Source: Anaerolineae bacterium (GTDB lineage Bacteria > Chloroflexota > Anaerolineae > B4-G1 > DUEL01). From it: a DNA stretch of 11,798 nt. How positions within the stretch are numbered: position 1 is the first letter of the stretch; every line of letters starts with the position of its first letter. The DNA is taken from the NCBI GenBank assembly GCA_029932895.1, contig JAOZPF010000071.1, positions 1 to 11,798 of the forward strand. Direction: 5' to 3'. Shown here in pieces: positions 6,414 to 11,798 of this stretch. The position numbers and the translations under genes were made by a program. The notes beneath the pieces are model-generated. The model did not search any database. It saw only the letters and a program-made list of their open reading frames with translations, and was not told the DNA's origin.

Positions 6414-8000
6414 ATGTCCAACGCGACCCGGTCTATCGTCCTGGGAATACTCTTACTACTCGCCGCCTGCGTCCCGGCTGCCGGCACACTCAACGTCACC
6501 CTCATCGCCGATGGGGAGACCCGCACCATTGCCACGGACGGACGCACCGTCCACGACCTGCTGGTAGAAGCGGGCGTTACACTCGACGAGGACGACCGGG
6601 TCACTCCACCGGAGAATACCTTTCTCACCAACAACCTGACCGTGCGCGTGGTCCGCGTCGAGGTGCGCAGCGAGACGGAACAGCAGATCATCCCCTACGG
6701 GCGCGAGACCGTCCGTGACGCCACCGTGCCCGCTGGCGAGACCCGCCTGCTTCGTGCCGGCGTCAATGGCATCCAGGAATTCACCTACGCCGTCACCCTG
6801 GAGGACGGCGTCCAGGTCGAACGGCGGCTTGTCCGCCAAACGACCATCCAGGAGCCGCAGAACGAAGTGGTCCTCATCGGCGCTCGGGAGAGCCTGACCG
6901 CCGTCCCCATCTCTGGCACAGTCGCCTACATCTCGGCTCACAACGCCTGGGTGATGCGGACCACCACAAGCAACCGTCGCCGCCTGACCGTCGCCGGCGA
7001 CCTCGATGGACGGGTGTTCGATCTCTCCCCTGATGGCACCATACTCCTCTTTACACGCTACGCCACCGACACCCTGAACAGCCTGTGGATGATCGACACA
7101 ATTTCCGCCGACGCCGAGCCGGTCCGCCTGCAGGTGGACAATGTCCTCTGGGCTGCCTGGGCTCCCAACGGAGAGCAGATCGCCTATTCCACTGGCACAC
7201 CGCGCGATGACGGCCCCCCCGACTGGGAGGCCGCCAATGACCTCTTTATCGCCCGCCCGCGGGCCGACGACGGTCAGCTCCTGGGCCGCCGCCGCATCCT
7301 GGCCCCCTCTGCTGGCGGCACCTATGGCTGGTGGGGCACCACCTTCGCCTGGGCCCCCAACGGGGAAAGCCTGGCCTATGCCCGCGCCGACGAGGTGGGC
7401 CTGGTCGATCTCTTTGCCGAGACCGCCTTCCCCCTCACCTCCTTCCCGCCCTTCCGCACCTACGGCAATTGGGCCTGGACCCCCGCGGTGGCTTGGTCGC
7501 CAGAGGGGCGCTTTATCGCTACCGTCATCCACGGCCCATCCCCCACCGGGGAGATGCCAGAGGACAGCCCCGTCTTTGACCTCTACGTCCTGGAAGCCTG
7601 GCTGGAAGAGGGTCAGCCGGTCACACCCTCTCTGACGGTGAAACTGGCTCCCGAAGTCGGTATGTGGGCCACGCCCTCCTTCTCCCCTTCAGGAGATTGG
7701 ATCATCTTCGGACGGGCCAGGGTCCCCTACACCTCCCAGACCAGCTCCTACGAGCTCTATCTGATGGACCGGGATGGGTCGGACAGGCGGCTGCTCTTTC
7801 CCAGCGACCCCAGCGAGCCCGGGTTGGATTACCCCGGCGTCGCCTGGGATCCGTGGGACGGGCGGTTCCTGGCGGTCTACCAGGGTGACCTGTACCTGGT
7901 CGCCACCGACGACCAGGTTCGCCGGGTCTCGGACGATGGTGCGATTAGCACAGTGCGCTGGGCCGGCCTGGTAGCGCCACAAGAAGAGGAAGAAGAATGA
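6414..8000 (+). CDS. Lipoprotein with DUF348, G5 and beta-propeller domains
   Basis: This is a predicted surface lipoprotein of 528 residues. A signal peptide ends in lipobox LAAC (16-19), so Cys19 would be lipidated. Residues about 26-72 match the DUF348 ubiquitin-like fold (ADGETRTIATDGRTVHDLL, then AGVTLDEDDRVTPP). Residues about 80-157 match a G5 domain, including VPAGETRLLRAGVNGIQEF and the closing NEVVLIGA. Both modules are known from cell-wall proteins such as RpfB and YabE, and G5 is implicated in binding GlcNAc-containing glycans. From about 165 to 517 there are repeated TolB/PD40-like beta-propeller blades with signatures such as FDLSPDGTILLFTR, AAWAPNGEQIAYS, FAWAPNGESLAYA, VAWSPEGRFIAT and PSFSPSGDWIIFG. 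The protein ends in five glutamates. The ATG is the only sensible start and appears leaderless. Its TGA overlaps the next ATG by 4 bases. It probably binds or senses wall glycan; no catalytic domain is seen. Confidence 0.87.
   Translation: MSNATRSIVLGILLLLAACVPAAGTLNVTLIADGETRTIATDGRTVHDLLVEAGVTLDEDDRVTPPENTFLTNNLTVRVVRVEVRSETEQQIIPYGRETVRDATVPAGETRLLRAGVNGIQEFTYAVTLEDGVQVERRLVRQTTIQEPQNEVVLIGARESLTAVPISGTVAYISAHNAWVMRTTTSNRRRLTVAGDLDGRVFDLSPDGTILLFTRYATDTLNSLWMIDTISADAEPVRLQVDNVLWAAWAPNGEQIAYSTGTPRDDGPPDWEAANDLFIARPRADDGQLLGRRRILAPSAGGTYGWWGTTFAWAPNGESLAYARADEVGLVDLFAETAFPLTSFPPFRTYGNWAWTPAVAWSPEGRFIATVIHGPSPTGEMPEDSPVFDLYVLEAWLEEGQPVTPSLTVKLAPEVGMWATPSFSPSGDWIIFGRARVPYTSQTSSYELYLMDRDGSDRRLLFPSDPSEPGLDYPGVAWDPWDGRFLAVYQGDLYLVATDDQVRRVSDDGAISTVRWAGLVAPQEEEEE
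7986..7990 (+). promoter_or_regulatory. Ribosome binding site embedded in a poly-Glu tail
   Basis: GAGGA lies 6 bases before the ATG at 7997. It falls within the GAA/GAG codons encoding the five terminal glutamates of the preceding lipoprotein. The stop and start overlap as ATGA (7997-8000), so the two genes are expected to be translationally coupled. Confidence 0.6.
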
Positions 8001-11000
8001 AGGTCACCAGGCAATCCCGCTCTCTCACCGCCTTCTTTCTCTCTCTGACCGTCTTTATCCTTGCCATCCTCGCCATTGCCGCCCTGGTCGCCAACCAGCG
8101 GGCCCTCACGCGCGGGATACCGACTGGCCTCCCTGAGCCGGTCGCCCACGCCGATCTTGGGCCATTTTGCATCAACGCACCACTGGCCCGGTATTCGGGA
8201 GAGGAGCTAGAGTGGGCGCTGGCGCTCATCACCGACGGTGGCTTCACCTGGGTGCGGCAGACCTTCCCCTGGGCACAGATCGAGCCCCAGCCAGGCGAGT
8301 ACCACTGGGAGGAATGGGACCGCGTTGTGGACGCAGCGAGTGACCATGGCCTGCAACTTGTCGCCGTGCTCGACACCGCCCCGGCCTGGGCCGGCACACC
8401 GCCCCCGGCAGATGATTTCGCCCGTTTCGCCGCAGCCCTGGCTGCACGCTACGGCGAGCGGATCGACGACTACCAGGTCTGGCACAACCCCAACCTAGAC
8501 GACAACTGGGGTGAGGACCCCAACCCGGCCGCCTACGCCCAGCTCCTGCAACAGGCTGCCACAGCCATCCGCGCCGCCGACCCAGGAGCGGTCATTATCC
8601 TTGGCAGCCTGGCCCCCACTGCCGAGCGTGGCCCCCACAACCTCCTTGAAACCGGCTTCCTGGATGGACTGTACGCCGCGGGGGGAGCGCCCTACTTTGA
8701 CGTCCTCTCCGCACAGCTCTATGGCTTTGACAGCGGTCCCGACGACCGGCTGGTCTCTGCGAACACGCTTGACTTCTCTCGCGTCATACTACTACACGAA
8801 GCGATGCTCGCCCACGGCGACGGAGACAAGCCAATTTGGGCCTCTCATCTTGGCTGGAACAGCCTCCCATCCGATTGGGACGACACCCCCTCCGCCTGGG
8901 GGCAGGTGGACGAAATGACCCAGGCCGCATATACCGTCGCCGCCCTGGAGCGAGCGCGCCGGGAATGGCCCTGGATGGGATTGCTCTGCCTGACCCACTT
9001 CCAGCCCGACCCCGCTGCTACCGTCCCTCCCTCCGGCACACCCAACGCCGACCGCCACTGGGGTTTCGCCGTCATCGGGCCGGACGGGACCATCAGGCCG
9101 GTCTATCGCGCCGTGGCCGATCTAGCCGCCTCCTCCGCAGCCATCAACTATCCCGGCGCTTACACCCCCCTTAGCGGCATAGCCGACTGGGAGGGTAATT
9201 GGGAGTTCTCTGCCCTCGGAGCCGATGTGAGCCAGGCCGGGGGCGACCGGGTCACCATCCCATTCTGGGGCACCGACCTGGGGTTGCGCGTGCGGCGCGG
9301 TCATTATCGTGGCACCCTGTACATCACCGTGGACGGGCAACCAGCCAACAGCTTGCCCCGCGACGAGGAGGGCCACGCTTACCTCTCCCTAACCTCGCCG
9401 GACTATGAACCGCAGGTCGTCACCCTGCCCGTCGCCGAGAACCTCCCCGCTGGCGAGCATGTGGCCGTGGTGGTGGCCGAACGGGGGTGGGATCAGTGGG
9501 CGTTGGCCGGATGGAGCGTGGCCTACCACCCCGACGACACGGACTATCGCTACTCTCTGGCTGCCCTCTCCCTTCTCGCCGCCGTCGCCCTCGCAGCAGC
9601 GGTCGTCGCTAGCCGCCGGGTCAGTTGGGGGGCTCCGGGCCGCGCCGTGGTCGCGGCCTGGGCGCGGCTCTCCGCGGGGACGCAGCTCCTCCTCACCGCT
9701 GTCACTGCCGCTCTCCTGTGGGCCGCTGCCTGGCTGACCTGGGGCACGGGGGCGGGAAATGCTTTCCGCCGCCTGGGGGACGGCACAGGCATCGCCGCCG
9801 CGGTAGCTGCGGCTGGCCTGTTCTACTACTCCCCGTGGTTCCTGCTGACGCTCATTGCTGGTCTGGCGCTGTTCATCATCATCCTCCTGCGCCTCGATCT
9901 GGGACTGGCCCTCATCGCCGCGCTGGCCCCCTTCTACGCCTTCCCCTGGACCCTCTTTGATCGCGCCTTCTCAATGGCCGAGATCGTGACCCTGATGGCG
10001 TTGGTCGCCTGGGGAATGCAAAGGCTCAGCATTTGGAAATCGGGGACCCGCAAGGCCGCTCTCCACCCCCTGGACTGGGCTGTTCTCTCACTGATCAGCG
10101 TCGCCTTCCTCTCCTCCTGCTTTGCCGCGTATCAGCGCGTGGCCTGGCGGGAACTGCGGCTGGTTATTGTGGAGCCGGCCATATTTTACCTGATGCTCCG
10201 CACCGCGCGCCTGAAGCGGCGGGAACTGTGGCGCATCCTCGACTTTTTCGTCCTCGGCGGGGTGCTGGTGGCCATCATCGGCCTGGTGCAGTACGCTCTG
10301 GGCGTGAACCTGATCACCGCCGAGGGCGGCCTCGCTCGGCTGCGCTCGGTTTACGGTTCTCCCAACAACGTGGGTCTCTACCTGGGCCGCGTTCTTCCAT
10401 TTCTGATAGCGATCCCGCTTTTTGCCCAAAACCGCCGTCGCCGCATCGTTTACGGGCTGGCAGCCCTGCCGGTGGGGGCGGCGATCCTGCTTAGCTTTTC
10501 CAAGGGAGCGCTCCTCCTCGGCGTGCCCGCCTCCCTGTTGACCATCGGCCTGCTGGCTGGTGGAGGCTGGCTGTGGGCCACACTGACCGCCCTCCTCGTC
10601 GCCGCCGTCGCAGCCATTCCCCTCCTCCGTCTCCCCCGTTTCGCCTCCCTCCTCGACACCCACGGAGGCACCACTTTCTTCCGCCTCAAACTCTGGCGAG
10701 CGACCGTGACAATGATCCGCGACCATCCCTGGCTGGGGGTCGGCCCAGATAATTTCCTCTACTACTACCGCGGCCGCTACATCCTCCCCACCGCCTGGCA
10801 GGAGCCCGACCTCTCCCACCCCCACAACATCCTCCTCGACCACCTGGCCCGGCTGGGGGTCCTGGGGGCAGCGGCGGGGGTCTGGATACAGGTTGCCTTC
10901 TGGCGGTTGGCACTGCCGCTGCGCCGTCGGCGCGACCCCGATGGGCGGGCACTGGCGCTGGGACTGATGGGCGCGATGGCTGACGTACTAGCTCACGGGT

Positions 11001-11098
11001 TGGTCGATCACTCCTTCTTCCTGATAGATCTGGCCTTTGCCTTTTTCCTCATCCTCGGCCTGACCCACGCCCTCGCCAGCGGGAAACTGGGGGAATAG
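7997..11098 (+). CDS. Fusion: glycoside-hydrolase-like pseudoenzyme domain plus O-antigen-ligase domain
   Basis: This is a 1033-residue membrane protein. A basic N-terminus and helix (13-31) act as a signal anchor, placing about 32-518 outside the cell membrane. Residues 55-385 form a TIM barrel like clan GH-A enzymes (GH39/GH5-like): VRQTFPWAQIEPQPGEYHW (86-104), LVAVLDTAPAW (121-131), RYGERIDDYQVW (151-162). The acid/base motif WNEPN reads WHNPN (162-166, Asn164 for Glu), the nucleophile motif TEFGW reads SHLGW (283-287, His284 for Glu), and the usual HPY reads QLY (240-242), so hydrolysis is unlikely. Residues about 390-512 look like a beta-sandwich. From 519 about a dozen helices follow, with Wzy_C/WaaL-type features: RLRSVYGSPNN (781-791), SFSKGA (833-838), HPWLGVGPDNF (910-920) and HPHN (941-944), where H943 is the candidate ligase histidine. 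The family joins lipid-linked glycan to an acceptor, or polymerises it, at the outer membrane face. The start is set by the ATGA overlap and GAGGA site. Confidence 0.9.
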   Translation: MKVTRQSRSLTAFFLSLTVFILAILAIAALVANQRALTRGIPTGLPEPVAHADLGPFCINAPLARYSGEELEWALALITDGGFTWVRQTFPWAQIEPQPGEYHWEEWDRVVDAASDHGLQLVAVLDTAPAWAGTPPPADDFARFAAALAARYGERIDDYQVWHNPNLDDNWGEDPNPAAYAQLLQQAATAIRAADPGAVIILGSLAPTAERGPHNLLETGFLDGLYAAGGAPYFDVLSAQLYGFDSGPDDRLVSANTLDFSRVILLHEAMLAHGDGDKPIWASHLGWNSLPSDWDDTPSAWGQVDEMTQAAYTVAALERARREWPWMGLLCLTHFQPDPAATVPPSGTPNADRHWGFAVIGPDGTIRPVYRAVADLAASSAAINYPGAYTPLSGIADWEGNWEFSALGADVSQAGGDRVTIPFWGTDLGLRVRRGHYRGTLYITVDGQPANSLPRDEEGHAYLSLTSPDYEPQVVTLPVAENLPAGEHVAVVVAERGWDQWALAGWSVAYHPDDTDYRYSLAALSLLAAVALAAAVVASRRVSWGAPGRAVVAAWARLSAGTQLLLTAVTAALLWAAAWLTWGTGAGNAFRRLGDGTGIAAAVAAAGLFYYSPWFLLTLIAGLALFIIILLRLDLGLALIAALAPFYAFPWTLFDRAFSMAEIVTLMALVAWGMQRLSIWKSGTRKAALHPLDWAVLSLISVAFLSSCFAAYQRVAWRELRLVIVEPAIFYLMLRTARLKRRELWRILDFFVLGGVLVAIIGLVQYALGVNLITAEGGLARLRSVYGSPNNVGLYLGRVLPFLIAIPLFAQNRRRRIVYGLAALPVGAAILLSFSKGALLLGVPASLLTIGLLAGGGWLWATLTALLVAAVAAIPLLRLPRFASLLDTHGGTTFFRLKLWRATVTMIRDHPWLGVGPDNFLYYYRGRYILPTAWQEPDLSHPHNILLDHLARLGVLGAAAGVWIQVAFWRLALPLRRRRDPDGRALALGLMGAMADVLAHGLVDHSFFLIDLAFAFFLILGLTHALASGKLGE

Positions 11099-11798
11099 TG
11101 ATCGCCGACATCTCCCTCACCTCCTGGCAGCGCAACCTGTGGGCCATCTGGTTCGCCGAACTGACCTCCATCGTCGGCTTTACCGTAGTGATGCCCATCC
11201 TGCCCCTCTACATCCCGCAACTGGGCATCACCGACCCCCAGGCGGTCACCTTCTGGGCGGGCGCGATCTTTTCCGCCCAGGCAGTCACGATGGCCATCAT
11301 GTCCCCCGTCTGGGGCATGCTGGCCGACCGGTACGGGCGCAAGCTGATGGTGCAACGGGCGATGTTCAGCGGGGCCGCCGTCATCGGACTGATGGGGTTC
11401 GCCACATCGGTCCAGCAACTGGTCCTGCTGCGGGCACTTCAGGGCGCACTGACGGGCACCGTCACCGCTGCCAACACCCTGGTCGCCAGCACGACCCCCC
11501 GCGAGCGGACTGGCTACGCGATGGGGATGCTCCAGATGGCGATCTACTCCGGCGCATCGGTGGGGCCGTTGCTGGGAGGCTTCATCGCCGATACGGTGGG
11601 CTTCCACGCCGTCTTCTGGGTCACCAGCGGCCTTCTGCTGACCGGCGGACTCCTGATGACCTTCCTGGTCAAAGAAGAGTTCCATCCCTTGCCCCGCGCC
11701 TCGAAACGGGGCTGGCGAGCGTTGCAGGAGAGCCTCCGCCCCGTCCTCTCTTCCCGCCCCCTCATAAGCGCCTTCGGCATCCGGCTGATGATGCGCAC
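11098..11798 (+). CDS. MFS transporter, DHA1/MdtG-like (partial, cut by window end)
   Basis: The first 233 codons of a major facilitator superfamily transporter are present; the 3' end is outside the window. The start is GTG at 11098, whose G is the last base of the preceding TAG (TAGTG), with GGGGGA (11089-11094) as a weak ribosome site. The N-terminus (WQRNLWAIWFAELTSIVGFT, residues 10-29) and the region after it resemble MdtG-type drug/proton antiporters. Motif A is GMLADRYGRK (73-82), motif B starts at LRALQG (111-116), and motif C is GASVGPLLGG (152-161), placing it in the 12-helix DHA1 antiporter group. About six helices are seen, then the central cytoplasmic loop starting near residue 190. 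Probable role: proton-driven efflux of a small molecule. It is coupled to the ligase fusion gene, but a specific substrate cannot be inferred. Confidence 0.9.
   Translation, partial: MIADISLTSWQRNLWAIWFAELTSIVGFTVVMPILPLYIPQLGITDPQAVTFWAGAIFSAQAVTMAIMSPVWGMLADRYGRKLMVQRAMFSGAAVIGLMGFATSVQQLVLLRALQGALTGTVTAANTLVASTTPRERTGYAMGMLQMAIYSGASVGPLLGGFIADTVGFHAVFWVTSGLLLTGGLLMTFLVKEEFHPLPRASKRGWRALQESLRPVLSSRPLISAFGIRLMMR

Noticed and set aside
6456..7532. Long open frame on the minus strand opposite the DUF348/G5 lipoprotein (358 codons)
   Set aside because: Its Gly/Asp/Val-rich composition has no domain signature, and the plus-strand frame shows a lipobox, DUF348, G5 and propeller repeats.
8159..9151. 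Active secreted beta-glycosidase
   Set aside because: Both catalytic glutamate positions are occupied by Asn and His, so the active-enzyme call is not supported.
10088..10843. Open frame on the minus strand opposite the ligase domain (251 codons)
   Set aside because: It is antisense to conserved ligase motifs, has low-complexity Glu/Gly/Gln composition and no supported start site.
11008..11685. Open frame on the minus strand at the right end (225 codons)
   Set aside because: The plus strand here encodes a clear MFS transporter with motifs A, B and C; the minus frame is a His/Gly/Asp-rich shadow.

Overview
The window is GC-rich, densely coding bacterial DNA. It holds seven protein genes in two divergent, tightly packed operons that fire away from a 314-base intergenic region (6100-6413). 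Several traits fit a Chloroflexota (Anaerolineae-like) genome: an MshA-like GT4 glycosyltransferase, a DUF348/G5 lipoprotein of the type found in monoderm bacteria, a glycoside-hydrolase-like/O-antigen-ligase fusion, and a hairpin-forming GGGCG...CGCCCCTAC intergenic element. This placement is inference; no rRNA or taxonomic marker gene is present.

Minus-strand operon (6099 down to 95): ABC transporter ATPase (LolD/MacB type), then a ten-helix MacB/FtsX-type permease, a lipid-anchored HlyD/MacA-type adaptor, and a GT4 glycosyltransferase. The junctions are a 4-base gap, a few-base overlap and a 1-base overlap, so the four genes are almost certainly co-transcribed and translationally coupled. 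The first three form a MacAB/YknXYZ-like export or envelope-remodelling machine. The fourth is a cytoplasmic sugar transferase. A further minus-strand promoter at 48-76 probably drives a gene lying left of the window.

Plus-strand operon (6414 to beyond the right edge): a lipoprotein with DUF348, G5 and beta-propeller modules, then a 1033-residue membrane protein, then a DHA1/MdtG-like MFS transporter cut off by the window end. The 1033-residue protein joins an extracytoplasmic TIM-barrel domain to a beta-sandwich-like module and a polytopic O-antigen-ligase (Wzy_C/WaaL-type) domain. Its hydrolase-like domain has lost both expected catalytic glutamates (WNEPN reads WHNPN; TEFGW reads SHLGW), so it looks like a glycan-binding pseudoenzyme tethered to a glycan ligase. 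This is the most noteworthy feature of the window.

The intergenic region carries both divergent promoters, each with a TGG-extended -10 box. It also holds a 15-base palindrome beside the minus promoter, a 22-base inverted repeat resembling dispersed intergenic repeats, and ten tandem copies of an ATCCGCTT-type unit. The plus promoter sits so close to its ATG that the lipoprotein mRNA is predicted to be leaderless. Taken together the locus looks devoted to cell-surface glycan assembly and envelope transport.
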